NCBI RefSeq assembly: GCF_014235185.1
Contig: NZ_CP060131.1
Span: 5,091,501-5,155,500 of the forward strand
From: Pseudonocardia petroleophila
GTDB taxonomy: Bacteria > Actinomycetota > Actinomycetes > Mycobacteriales > Pseudonocardiaceae
Length of the DNA stretch: 64,000 bases
Direction: 5' to 3'
In this document: positions 16,777 through 24,999 of the stretch, in pieces
Layout: each line of letters begins with the position of its first letter
Position numbering within the stretch: position 1 is the first letter of the stretch
The notes under the pieces: generated by a model
The model's database searches: none
What the model was told of the DNA's origin: nothing
The model's input: the letters and a program-made list of their open reading frames with translations, nothing else
Program-made: the position numbers and the translations under genes

Positions 16777-17721
16777 TCAGCGCAGGGCCGGGAGGACCTC
16801 GTCGGCCCAGGTGCGGAAGAACTCCTCGTGGTTGCCGCCGATCTGCTGCACGTAGACCTCGTCGAAGCCGGCGTCGACGTACTCGCGAGCGGCCGCGGCG
16901 TGGCGCTCCGGGTCGGGGCCGCAGGCGAAGCCCATCGCGTCGCGCGGGACGAGCGAGGCGGCGTCGGCGAAGTCCTGCGGGCGGGGCAGGGTCTGGGCGA
17001 GCTGGCCGGGCAGCATGTCGTTGGCCCACAGCCGGTGCGCGGTGTCGAGACCCGCCTCCTCGGTCTCGGCCCAGCACACCTTCATCCCGCCCTGCGCCGG
17101 CCCGCGGCCGCCCGCCTCGCGGTAGGTGCGCACCAGGTCGGCGTCGGGCGCCACGGTGCAGAACCCGTCGCCGATGCGCGCGGCCAGCTCGGTGGCCTGC
17201 GGGCCGAAGCCGGAGACGTAGATCGGCACCGGCTGCTCGGGCAGCGTGTAGATCCGGGCCTCCTGCACCTCGTAGTGCTCGCCGTGGTGGCTCACCTGCC
17301 CGCCCCGGTGCAGCAGCCGGATTAGCTCGACGGCCTCCTCCAGCATCTCCAGGCGCTGCCCGACCGACGGCCACGGGTCGCCGAGCACGTGCTCGTTGAG
17401 CGCCTCGCCGCTGCCCACGCCGAGGACGAACCGGCCGTCGAGCTGCACGGCCGCGGTCGCCGCGGCCTGGGCGATGACCGCCGGGTGGATCCGCATCGTC
17501 GGGCAGGTCACCGCCGTGGTGACCGGCAGGGACACCGCCTCGGACAGCGCCCCGATGACCGACCACACGAACGGGCTCTGCCCCTGCTCGTCGGTCCACG
17601 GGTGGAAGTGGTCGGAGATCCACAGCTTCTCGAAGCCGGCCTGCTCCGCGAGCCGGGCCTGCGCCACCAGCTCCCGGGGCCCGTACTCCTCGCAGGACAG
17701 GAAGTAACCGAAACTCGTCAC
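16777..17721 (-). CDS. F420-dependent LLM-class oxidoreductase (TIGR03557-type)
   Basis: A 314-residue TIM-barrel protein starting at GTG. FGYFLSCEEYGPRELVAQA and WISDHFHPWTDEQGQSPF are signatures of the actinobacterial subfamily near F420-dependent glucose-6-phosphate dehydrogenase. VTTAVTCPTMRIHPAVIAQAA and RFVLGVGSGEALNEHVLG line the cofactor pocket. The substrate is unknown. It is monocistronic as far as the sequence shows and diverges from the damaged gene at 17781. Confidence 0.9.
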   Translation of the reverse strand: MTSFGYFLSCEEYGPRELVAQARLAEQAGFEKLWISDHFHPWTDEQGQSPFVWSVIGALSEAVSLPVTTAVTCPTMRIHPAVIAQAAATAAVQLDGRFVLGVGSGEALNEHVLGDPWPSVGQRLEMLEEAVELIRLLHRGGQVSHHGEHYEVQEARIYTLPEQPVPIYVSGFGPQATELAARIGDGFCTVAPDADLVRTYREAGGRGPAQGGMKVCWAETEEAGLDTAHRLWANDMLPGQLAQTLPRPQDFADAASLVPRDAMGFACGPDPERHAAAAREYVDAGFDEVYVQQIGGNHEEFFRTWADEVLPALR

Positions 17722-17780
17722 GACCGTCGACTACCCGCTCCGCGCCGCGGCATGCATCGCGTCCCGGCGCCGGGCGCAGG

Positions 17781-18460
17781 TGTACCGCCCTGGGCGTCGA
17801 CCACGCGACCGGCGCCGCGGCCCTCCTCGGCCAGCTCGACCGCTTCGTCGACGCCGTCGACGCGGCCCGCGACATCGACCTGCTGGCCGCGAGCCGGTGC
17901 CACGGCTGGGCGGCCGTCGACGTCGTGGTGCACGTCCGGGTGGGGCTGCAGGAGATGGTGGGGGGCGTCGTCGCCGGCACCGACCGCCCCGCCGACCAGG
18001 ACGCGGCCACCTACTGGCGGGACCACCGCCCCCCGGACCGCGGGGACGACGACGTCGACGCGATCCTCTGGACCCGCCGCACCTCGTCGGCGTACCGCAG
18101 GCCCCGGCACGCGCTGGAGCACCTGCGGATGGCCGCCGACACGGTGCGAGCCGCCGTCGCCGCGGCGGCACCGGGGCGGGTGGCGTTCCAGGGGCACGTC
18201 CTGGACACCGGTGACTTCCTCACCACCTGGGCCGTCGAGCTCGCCGTCCACCACCTCGACCTGGGCGGGGACCCCAGGTTCGGGTCCCCGACCGCCGGGT
18301 CGCTGCGGCTGGGCCGGGCGACGGTCGAGGCGCTGGCCGGGGCGCCCCTGCCCGCGGAGTGGAGCGACGAGGTGTGCCTGCTCGCCGGATCCGGGCGGAC
18401 GCCGCCCCGGACGAGCCGTCGTGGCCCGCCGGACCCGGGGCGTGGCCGGTGCTCGGGTGA
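17781..18460 (+). pseudogene. maleylpyruvate isomerase-like/DinB-fold protein, no start codon and C-terminal frameshift
   Basis: The frame from 17781 reads TALGVDHATGAAALLGQLDRF and then TYWRDHRPP, VELAVHHLDLGG and LAGAPLPAEW, the order of mycothiol-dependent maleylpyruvate isomerase-like proteins (the HHLDL motif carries metal-binding His). No ATG or GTG start exists in this frame before 17925. At about 18395-18412 the sense shifts by one base: the new frame ends WPAGPGAWPVLG-stop at 18460, the usual end of this family. Either the gene is decaying, or one or two bases are wrong in G/C-rich runs. Confidence 0.6.
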
Positions 18461-18482
18461 GGTCGCCGCGCGGCCCGCGGAG

Positions 18483-18802
18483 TCAGGCCGGCGGGTAGGC
18501 CGCGCCCCGCAGGAACGTCGCGAGGTGGACGGCGTTGCGGGTCATCGTCGCGATCGTCGAGCTGACGGTCTCCGGCGTCTCGTCGAGGTCCGTGAAGTCC
18601 GTCGTCGTTGAGCCCCTGGAATGTCCTTCTCGACCCCGGGCCGCACGTCGAGGTCGACGAGCCGGACGCTGCCGCCCGTCACACCGAGCCCGTCCAGCGC
18701 GGCCAGCACCTGGTCCGCCATGAGCTGCGTGCTCGACTCCGCGGGCGAGGGGGTCAGGGTGCAGTTGAGGGCGAGCGCGGTCAGCGAACCGGAGGACGTC
18801 AT
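18483..18802 (-). pseudogene. NAD(P)H-dependent flavin oxidoreductase with internal deletion
   Basis: From ATG 18802 the first 60 residues (SLTALALNCTLTPSPAESST, then VRLVDLDVRPGVEKD) are the start of a flavodoxin-fold NADPH-dependent FMN reductase. After about 18612 another frame reads TDFTDLDETPETVSSTIAT and ends RNAVHLATFLRGAAYPPA-stop, the normal C-terminus of the same family. The central 90-100 residues that hold the flavin loop are gone, and the two ends are out of frame. The gene cannot make an active enzyme. Confidence 0.75.
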
Positions 18803-18849
18803 GCGGCGGGCCTACTCGGGAACCGGCCGGGCCATGCGGTGCGCCGCCG

Positions 18850-19971
18850 TCAGGACGCCGCCCCGTCCGCGGTGATCATCGCACGCGCCGGTGCGTCGTC
18901 GGCGGACTGCACGAGACGGGCGAGGTCCCGCAGCGCCTCGCGGTCCTGGTCGTCGCGCACCGAGATGGAGAACTCGACGTCGGTGACCACCGACCGGTAG
19001 CGGTCGAGCAGCTTCGCCCCGATCTCGTCGTGGGTGCCGATCACGACGAACCGGTCGAGGGTCTCGTCGTCGACCAGGGCGGGGAGGTCCTCCCAGCGCT
19101 GCGCCTTCGACAGGTGCTTCGCCTCGTCGGCGAGGTCGCCGAGCCCGAGGTGCGCGAACGCGGCGCGGTAGCCCGGCGTCGAGGCGTAGAACGCGATCCG
19201 CGCGCGGGCGTCGCGCACCTTGGGCACCAGCTCCTCGGGGGTGCGGGCCGAGGCGACCAGGGGCTTCATGCACACCCGGAACTCCTCCAGGGACCGCCCC
19301 GAGCGGGCGGCTCCGCGCCGGACGGCGGGCAGCATGACCTCCTCGATGTAGGACGGCGTGCACACCGGGTGCGGCCGGACGCCGTCGGCGACCTCGCCGG
19401 CCACCGCGCACATGTTCGTGTTGATCGCCGCGAGGTGGACGGGGACGGCGGGGTGCTCGATCGGGCCCGCGTCGAACAGCGGGACCATGAGGTCGAGGGT
19501 GTAGTGCTCGCCGCGGACGTCGAGCGGGGTGCCGTTCTGCCAGCAGTCCCACACCGCGCGCACGGCCTGCACGTACTCCCGCATCCACGGCGCGGGCGGG
19601 GCCCAGGCGACGCCGTAGCGGCGCTGGATGTGCCCCCGGACCTGCGTGCCGAGCCCGAGGGTGAACCGGCCGCGGGACAGCTTCTGCAGCGTCCAGGCCT
19701 GCATCGCCATGACCGTCGGGCTGCGCGGGAACGCGATCGCCACGGCGGTGCCGAGCCGCAGCCGCTCGGTCGACGTCGCCGCCAGCGCGAGCAGGGTGAA
19801 CGGGTCGTCCTTGGTCTCCTCGACGACCAGCCCGCCGTACCCGACCTCCTCCAGCAGCGCGGCGCCCGCCGCCACGGCGTGGACGTCCAGCGGGACGTCC
19901 GGGGCGCGCAGGCCGGGATCCACCTTGCCCAGCGGCAGCAGGGTCTCGAGGCGCACGGGGGTCTCCTTCAC
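18850..19971 (-). CDS. F420-dependent LLM-class oxidoreductase (TIGR03617-type)
   Basis: A 373-residue TIM-barrel protein starting at GTG. VEETKDDPFTLLALAATSTE, LGTAVAIAFPRSPTVMAMQA and LGLGTQVRGHIQRRYG are typical of actinobacterial F420-dependent luciferase-like monooxygenase relatives. INTNMCAVAGEVADGV lies in the cofactor region. The substrate is unknown. It shares no close similarity with the LLM protein at 16777 beyond the fold. Confidence 0.9.
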   Translation of the reverse strand: MKETPVRLETLLPLGKVDPGLRAPDVPLDVHAVAAGAALLEEVGYGGLVVEETKDDPFTLLALAATSTERLRLGTAVAIAFPRSPTVMAMQAWTLQKLSRGRFTLGLGTQVRGHIQRRYGVAWAPPAPWMREYVQAVRAVWDCWQNGTPLDVRGEHYTLDLMVPLFDAGPIEHPAVPVHLAAINTNMCAVAGEVADGVRPHPVCTPSYIEEVMLPAVRRGAARSGRSLEEFRVCMKPLVASARTPEELVPKVRDARARIAFYASTPGYRAAFAHLGLGDLADEAKHLSKAQRWEDLPALVDDETLDRFVVIGTHDEIGAKLLDRYRSVVTDVEFSISVRDDQDREALRDLARLVQSADDAPARAMITADGAAS

Positions 19972-20026
19972 GACGCCGGTCCGGACCCGCCGACCCTACG
20001 GCCGGCGGGGCCCGGGCACCGCGCCG

Positions 20027-20452
20027 TCAGGACTGCGGCGCGCCGAGCGGGGCCACACCGGCCGAGGTCTCGTACGGGTTCGCGTAGGGCAGCGGCTCGT
20101 CCCCGCCCGGCGTGGTGGTCTCGAAGACCCCGTCCAGGTCGGTGTCGTCGAAGATCACATCGGCGAGGCCGTCGGCGTCGAACCCGACGGCGACCACGTC
20201 GGCGACGAAGGTACCGTCAACGGGGGTGTTGTCGAACGCCGCGACGTCGTCGTAGAAGTCGCCGTCGACGTCAACCAGGACGGTGTCCAGGGTGCCGTCA
20301 CCGTTGGTGTCGAGCTGGGTGGTCTCGGTGTAGCCGTCCCCGTCGAGGTCGACGTAGCCGAAGCTGCTGCTCTCGTCGAACTCGGGGACCTCGGGGGTGG
20401 TGGTGTCGATCGGGGTGGTGTCGATCGGGGCGGGGTCGTAGCACTCGGACAT
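20027..20452 (-). CDS. Asp-rich repeat protein, putative calcium binder
   Basis: A 141-residue very acidic protein. The middle is built of repeated D-x-D-G-D-type turns: VDLDGDGYTE, LDTNGDGTLD, VDVDGDFYDD, GFDADGLAD and DTDLDGVFE, spaced by about 11-13 residues. The pattern looks like EF-hand/dockerin or thrombospondin-type-3 calcium loops, with alternating beta residues between them. The start has a small PIDTT repeat. No signal peptide or anchor is visible. A calcium-stabilised rod is likely; its function is unknown. Confidence 0.75.
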   Translation of the reverse strand: MSECYDPAPIDTTPIDTTTPEVPEFDESSSFGYVDLDGDGYTETTQLDTNGDGTLDTVLVDVDGDFYDDVAAFDNTPVDGTFVADVVAVGFDADGLADVIFDDTDLDGVFETTTPGGDEPLPYANPYETSAGVAPLGAPQS

Positions 20453-20593
20453 CGGATCCTCCAGGGGTGTTCGCGGCGGCCTCGGTGGCCTCTCGTGAAC
20501 ACGGACGCCACCCGGCCCGGCCGGGTTACACCGGGATCCCGGGTCAGTTGCGCGACCTGCCCGCCGCTGCCGGCGCCGGGTCCCGCGGCCGGG

Positions 20594-20842
20594 TCACCGC
20601 GGCACGGGGCCGGTGAGGACCTCGAGGCGCTCGCGGTACTCCGCGGCGTCGATCTCGCCGCGGGCGAACCGCTCCGCGAGCACCCGCTCCGGGGTCTGCG
20701 GCGCGGACGCCACCCGGTCCCGGCGGTCGAGGCGGCGGGCCAGGGCGTACGCGCCCAGGCCGACCACCCACCAGGCGAGCACCACGACCAGCGCCGTCGC
20801 CGGATGCCCCCATCCGGTCATCCCGTCCCCGAACCAGATCAT
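20594..20842 (-). CDS. SHOCT-domain small membrane protein
   Basis: An 82-residue protein with one hydrophobic segment (TALVVVLAWWVVGLGAYALA) near residues 15-35 and a C-terminal SHOCT motif (RVLAERFARGEIDAAEYRER). SHOCT modules are found at the ends of many small membrane proteins; function is unknown. Its ATG overlaps the stop of a 30-codon upstream ORF (CGATGA), so it is probably translated by coupling. Confidence 0.85.
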   Translation of the reverse strand: MIWFGDGMTGWGHPATALVVVLAWWVVGLGAYALARRLDRRDRVASAPQTPERVLAERFARGEIDAAEYRERLEVLTGPVPR

Positions 20843-20931
20843 CGTGCCCCCCGATCGGTGGTGCGGGCCGTGCTGCGCGGGGTGTCGAGCCGCGCGTTCA
20901 CACGGACCGGTGCGGCGGGGACGGAGGTCAT
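20839..20931 (-). CDS. 30-codon leader ORF coupled to the SHOCT gene
   Basis: ATG at 20931 has a strong ribosome site (GAGGAG, about six bases upstream). The peptide of 30 residues is basic and shows no domain. Its TGA overlaps the ATG of the SHOCT gene, a classic translational-coupling arrangement. Whether the peptide matters or only its translation does cannot be told. Confidence 0.5.
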   Translation of the reverse strand: MTSVPAAPVRVNARLDTPRSTARTTDRGAR

Positions 20932-21026
20932 GGGGGCTCCTCGGGGTAGGTGCCCACCCACCGTGTCGCGACCGCCGCCGCCCGGGCAGAGGCGAAAGGC
21001 CGCGCGGTGCGGACGTCCGGCCCCGG

Positions 21027-21671
21027 TCAGACCGACGGCAGCAGGCGCCTGCTGCCGCGCCGCCAGGCCCAGACGACGACCAGCCCCACCAGGATGGTCA
21101 GCGGCCAGCCCATCGCGACGCGCGCGACGCCCAGCCAGCCCGTCTCGTCGCTGGAGTAGAGCCACTGCTGCACGCCGAACCGGGCGCCGGACACGGCAGC
21201 CGCGGCGAGCATGGCGATGTCGTGGGCGCGCAGCACGCGGCGGTCGGCCCGCCAGTCGTGCGTGCCGCCGTGCACGAGGTTCCACACGACGCCGCTCAGC
21301 GGACGGCGGGCCAGCACCGAGCCGAACGCGACGACGAAGGCCACCAGGTACGCCCAGATGCCGACGACGAAGAAGTCCCGCGCCGACCCGGTCAGGGCGA
21401 CGATGCCGATGGCGAGGGTGAGCCCGAGCAGCCCGCCCACCGCCGTGCCGAACGGTTCCCGGCGCAGCAGCCGGTAGCCGGTGATGGCCAGGCCGACGGC
21501 GACCGACACGACGATCGTCGCGGTCAGGGACAGGAAGGCGTTGGCCGTCACGAAGACGACGACGGGGACGGCGGAGTAGACGAACGCCGCCGGTCCGCCC
21601 ATCTGCTCCAGCAGTGTCGGTCTCGGTGCGGGGGCGGGTGCCGGGCCGCGGTGGGGATCGGTGGCGGTCAT
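21027..21671 (-). CDS. DUF3159-like membrane protein
   Basis: A 214-residue protein with five to six hydrophobic helices (AAFVYSAVPVVVFVTANAFL, ATIVVSVAVGLAITGYRLL, LLGLTLAIGIVALTGS, VGIWAYLVAFVVAFGSVLAR, and ILVGLVVVWAW near the end). The N-terminal TLLEQMGGPAAFVYSAVP is typical of DUF3159. Function is unknown. ATG 21671 is preceded by GGAGGACAC. A 33-base element shared with the MFS gene promoter at 38863 lies 30 bases upstream. Confidence 0.85.
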   Translation of the reverse strand: MTATDPHRGPAPAPAPRPTLLEQMGGPAAFVYSAVPVVVFVTANAFLSLTATIVVSVAVGLAITGYRLLRREPFGTAVGGLLGLTLAIGIVALTGSARDFFVVGIWAYLVAFVVAFGSVLARRPLSGVVWNLVHGGTHDWRADRRVLRAHDIAMLAAAAVSGARFGVQQWLYSSDETGWLGVARVAMGWPLTILVGLVVVWAWRRGSRRLLPSV

Positions 21672-21700
21672 GTGTCCTCCGGGGTCGGGTGGTGTGCACC

Positions 21701-21733
21701 CAGGGAAGGCCGTGCCGTCACGGCACACTCAAG
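21701..21733 (-). promoter_or_regulatory. shared palindromic promoter element, copy 1
   Basis: Read on the minus strand, the element starts CTTGAGTGTGCC and contains the 15-base palindrome GTGCCGTGACGGCAC, then CCTTCCCTG. Copy 2 at 38863-38895 differs at only 4 of 33 positions and also sits just upstream of a minus-strand membrane protein gene. The layout of a -35-like TTGAGT, a dyad and a spacer resembles MerR-type promoters. Confidence 0.6.
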
Positions 21734-21927
21734 CCGCTGTGTCGCGCGCCACGCCGGTCCCGCACCGGGCGGGCCGACCGTGCCGCGGTGGCGGCTGTCC
21801 GCCCCCGGGCGCCGTCCCCCCGTCCACCCCACCGGGGCCGCCGTCGTACTGCCGGATCGACGGCGGCCCTCGGGTTGGCACTGCCAGGCCGAGGACCGGA
21901 CGGCACCGACGCCGGAGCATCGGGCCC

Positions 21928-22141
21928 ATGACCCACTGGCTGGATCGGGCGGCGTGCCGGGACGTCGACCCGGAGATCTTCTTCCCCACCGGCTCCGGGG
22001 GTGCTCGGCGAGCGTGAGGTGATCCGGGCCAAGGCGGTGTGCCGGCTCTGCCCGGTCCGGCCGGAGTGCCTGCACTGGGCCCGACCCGAGCCGGGGCGCG
22101 GTCTTCCAGGCGACCGGGGACGTCGCGATGACGACCAGTGA
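21928..22141 (+). pseudogene. WhiB-like protein, frameshifted and truncated
   Basis: ATG 21928 starts THWLDRAACRDVDPEIFFPTG, a typical WhiB N-terminus with the first iron-sulfur Cys. In a run of five G at about 22001-22005 the frame shifts by one; the new frame reads GEREVIRAKAVCRLCPVRPE and CLHWA with the other three Cys. The G-[VI]-W-G-G turn and basic tail that should follow are missing. At about 22092 the sequence changes into part of an AraC gene. The product as written stops after 29 residues. Confidence 0.75.
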
Positions 22142-22769
22142 CGGCTACTCCAGCCTCGCGGTCAAGGTCGCTCCCGGCGCCCTCGAGAATGCGCTGGAGG
22201 CCCTCCTGGGTCGGCCGGTCACGCAGCCGCTGGACCTCGGCCCGGCGATCGACCTCCGGACGCGCGCGGGCGCGGGCTGGGCCCGGCTCGTCCGGCTGCT
22301 CGTCACCGAGGCCGGCCCCGGCGGCATGGCCGGCAGCGAGATGGTGGCCGCGCCCCTGCGGGAGGCGGTGCTCCACGGCCTGCTCCGAGCCGTCGAGCAC
22401 CCCCACCGCGACGCCCTCGACGCGCCGGCGCCCTCGTTCGGGCCGGCGGCGCTGCGCCGCGTCGTCGACGCCGTGGAGGCCGACCCCGCCCGCGACCTGA
22501 CCCTCACCGACATGGCGCGCACCGCCGCGGTCAGCGTGCGCACGCTCCAGGAGCTCTACCGGCGCCACCTCGACACCACGCCCACCGAGCACCTGCGCCG
22601 CACCCGGCTCGCCCGCGCCCACCGACAGCTGCGGGAATCCGATCCCTCCGAGACCACGGTCAGCGCCGTCGCGCGCCGCTGGGGCTTCGTCCACATCGGA
22701 CGCTTCGCCCGGACCTACCGGGCCCGCTACGGCGAACCACCCTCCGCCACCCTCCGCCGGACCGGGTAG
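22128..22769 (+). CDS. AraC-family regulator, N-terminally truncated
   Basis: A 213-residue frame. The C-terminal 100 residues are a full AraC DNA-binding domain (LTLTDMARTAAVSVRTLQEL, then AVARRWGFVHIGRFARTYRARY). Upstream of the ATG the frame stays open and family-like (GAVFQATGDVAMTTSDGYSS) back to about 22092, where the WhiB remnant ends. The N-terminal half of the ligand domain found in the 1193-2137 paralogue is missing. A shortened DNA-binding protein could still be made from ATG 22128. I regard it as a remnant that may be expressed. Confidence 0.6.
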   Translation: MTTSDGYSSLAVKVAPGALENALEALLGRPVTQPLDLGPAIDLRTRAGAGWARLVRLLVTEAGPGGMAGSEMVAAPLREAVLHGLLRAVEHPHRDALDAPAPSFGPAALRRVVDAVEADPARDLTLTDMARTAAVSVRTLQELYRRHLDTTPTEHLRRTRLARAHRQLRESDPSETTVSAVARRWGFVHIGRFARTYRARYGEPPSATLRRTG

Positions 22770-22780
22770 ACACCCGGTCC
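22759..22780 (+). terminator. hairpin terminator after the AraC remnant
   Basis: GGACCGGGT and ACCCGGTCC are perfect nine-base arms around AGAC. It covers the stop codon of the truncated AraC gene. Confidence 0.55.
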
Positions 22781-22823
22781 ACCCCGGTGTGCCCGTCCCC
22801 GCCCGACCCGGCATCATCGCGGG

Positions 22824-24407
22824 ATGGATCGTCGCCGGGGGGTCGGTGCTGCGCCGAGGTCGACCGCGTCCAGGGGGTTCGCCGTCGTGCTGACGGTGCT
22901 GCTGGCCGCGCTCGTCTCGTGCGCGCCCGCCGCGGTCGCCCCGGGGGTCGAGGGGTTCCCCGCCCTCGAGCCGGGTGTCCGCGTGTACGACGAGACCGGC
23001 ACCTCGCTCACGCCGGGGCAGGCGAGCGACCTGCAGGGCAGGCTCGACGCGCTGCGGGGCACCGGGGCCGACGCGGTGGTGCTGGTGCGCGCGCTCGACG
23101 CGTCGAGCGACGACACCTTCGACCAGGTGGAGGCGCTGCAGCAGGCCTGGGTCGCCCGCACCGGAGCCGACCGGGACACCGCCGTCGCGATCCTCGTCAA
23201 CCGCAACCCGGACGACCCGCGGGACGCGCGGGCCGGCGTCTTCGTCGGCCGGACCTACGAGGACGGCAACGTCCCGCGCGACGAGCAGGAGGCCGTCGTC
23301 GAGGACGCGCTGATCCCGCCGCTGCGCGACGGCGACGTCCACGGCAGCCTCGTCGCGGCGGTCACGCGGCTCTCCGACAGCATCCGGTCCGGGCCGCCGG
23401 TCAGCGCGTCCGAGCAGTGGGCGGCGGGCGCGGCGCGGAGCTGGCTGCCGGCGGCGGCGGCCGTCACCGCGCTCGCCGCGCTCGTCGCGGCGTACGGGCT
23501 GTTCCGCGGGCGACGCACCACCGACCGGGCTCCGGGGAAGCCGACGACCCGCCGCCCGGGGGACCTCCCGCCCGCCGTGGTCGGCGCACTCGTCGCCGGA
23601 GGGGCGCCCGCGTCGCCGACGCCCGCGGTCCTGCTGGACCTGGCGACCCGCGGCGCCGTGGACATCGAGCCGGAGAGCGACGGCGGGACGTTCGGCAGCC
23701 CGACGGTGCGGGTGCGGCTGCGCGACGAGGGGCTGCTCCGCGACGACGTCGAGCGCGCCGTCTGGGCGGGCCTGGCCGACCGTGCCGACGGCGACCTCGT
23801 CGACGGTGCCGCGCTGGCGGAGGTCGTCGGGGAGCCGTCGGCGGTCCGGGCGGCCGTGCGCGCCCGGCTCGTCGCGGAGGGCTGGCTCGACGAGGCGGCG
23901 CGGGTGCCGCGGGCGTGGATCGCCGCGATCGCGGGCCTCGCCTGGGTCCTGCTGCTGGCGGGGTTCCTCGTCGGCGCGATCGGCGAGGCGCCGTGGCCGG
24001 CGTGGGTGGCCCTGGGCGGGCTCGCGGTGGCCGCCCTCGTCGCGACCGTGCTCGCCGTCGCCTACCCCGGCCTGTCCGTCCGCGGTCAGGACGCCGCACT
24101 GCCCTGGACCGCCTACCGCGACGGGCTCCGCGCTGCGGCGGAGGACGAGCACGCCGACCTCGACCTCGACGCCGTCCTCCCCGACGCCGTGGCCCTCGAC
24201 CTCGCCACCGCCCTGAAGAGCCGCATGGCGGCCGCCGCGGCGTCGGGGCAGGTCGTGCGCGCGTTCGGGGCGTCGGGCGACCCGGCCCGGCTCACGACCT
24301 TCCCGTGGTGGATCGCGTTCACCACCACGACGACCCCGTCCGGCGGCGGTGCCACGGTCAGCGGTGGTGGAGCGGGCGGCGGGGGCGGTGCCGCGGGCAG
24401 CACCTGA
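22824..24407 (+). CDS. TPM-domain/DUF2207-type membrane lipoprotein
   Basis: A 527-residue protein. A lipoprotein-type signal (VVLTVLLAALVSCAPA) is followed by a TPM-like domain (residues 45-190: VRVYDETGTSLTPGQASDLQ, AVAILVNRNPDD, VFVGRTYEDG). A membrane helix (WLPAAAAVTALAALVAAYGLF) lies near residue 215, then a DUF2207-like cytoplasmic region with two more helices (AWIAAIAGLAWVLLLAGFLV and WVALGGLAVAALVATVLAVA). The C-terminus is a Gly-rich tail after FPWWIAFTTTTTP. Proteins of this kind occur in the envelope of many actinobacteria; function is not established. Confidence 0.85.
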   Translation: MDRRRGVGAAPRSTASRGFAVVLTVLLAALVSCAPAAVAPGVEGFPALEPGVRVYDETGTSLTPGQASDLQGRLDALRGTGADAVVLVRALDASSDDTFDQVEALQQAWVARTGADRDTAVAILVNRNPDDPRDARAGVFVGRTYEDGNVPRDEQEAVVEDALIPPLRDGDVHGSLVAAVTRLSDSIRSGPPVSASEQWAAGAARSWLPAAAAVTALAALVAAYGLFRGRRTTDRAPGKPTTRRPGDLPPAVVGALVAGGAPASPTPAVLLDLATRGAVDIEPESDGGTFGSPTVRVRLRDEGLLRDDVERAVWAGLADRADGDLVDGAALAEVVGEPSAVRAAVRARLVAEGWLDEAARVPRAWIAAIAGLAWVLLLAGFLVGAIGEAPWPAWVALGGLAVAALVATVLAVAYPGLSVRGQDAALPWTAYRDGLRAAAEDEHADLDLDAVLPDAVALDLATALKSRMAAAAASGQVVRAFGASGDPARLTTFPWWIAFTTTTTPSGGGATVSGGGAGGGGGAAGST

Positions 24408-24427
24408 GGCCCGCTGCGGCCCCTCAG
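24404..24427. terminator. convergent hairpin
   Basis: CTGAGG and CCTCAG pair around a 12-base loop exactly where the stops of the TPM and Rv1733c-like genes converge. Confidence 0.4.
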
Positions 24428-24999
24428 AGCACGCTCCGGCTCCATTCCGGACCGACCCGGGCCCACTCCCGTTGCCAGCGGGCGGAGTTGGCGCGCCAGA
24501 GCAGGCCGCGCACCGCCGCCCAGCAGCCACCGAGCACCATGCCGCCGCCGACCAGCAGGGCCATCGCCGCACCGCCCCCGATGACGACGGCTCCGGCCTC
24601 GTCGACCGGAGGCGCCACGGCCCGCCCGTCGCGGTCCAGCCAGACGGTCATCGTGCTGCCGGCCCGGGTGCCCGCCCCCGCCATCACCCGTCCCGTGCGC
24701 GGCGCCCCGTCGGACCCGATCCAGCGGGCCGCGACCGACACGAGGGCGGGCACCGTCCCCGGCTCGCCGATGACCGCCTGCGCGTCCTCCAGCAGGACCG
24801 CCTCGGTCGCCGTGCGGGTCGCCCGCTCCACGCGGCCCCGTTCGACGGCGCTCCCGTACGCGGCGGACCCGGTCAGGAACGCGGCCACGAGCAGGAACGC
24901 CCCGGCCGAGGCCAGCAACCAGGCCGCGCCGTCCTCGACGAGGTCGGTGAACCGCCGGCCCGCCCGGACCCGGTCAGCGCGCTGCCGTCTGCGGGCCAT
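24424..24999 (-). CDS. Rv1733c-family transmembrane protein
   Basis: A 191-residue protein with two membrane helices, near residues 28-50 (AAWLLASAGAFLLVAAFLTG) and 140-165 (AVVIGGGAAMALLVGGGMVL), enclosing an extracytoplasmic domain with MTVWLDRDGRAVAPP. This is the layout of Rv1733c, a DosR-regulon membrane protein and T-cell antigen of M. tuberculosis. It overlaps the end of the universal stress protein gene by 26 bases, so the two form an operon. Confidence 0.85.
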   Translation of the reverse strand: MARRRQRADRVRAGRRFTDLVEDGAAWLLASAGAFLLVAAFLTGSAAYGSAVERGRVERATRTATEAVLLEDAQAVIGEPGTVPALVSVAARWIGSDGAPRTGRVMAGAGTRAGSTMTVWLDRDGRAVAPPVDEAGAVVIGGGAAMALLVGGGMVLGGCWAAVRGLLWRANSARWQREWARVGPEWSRSVL

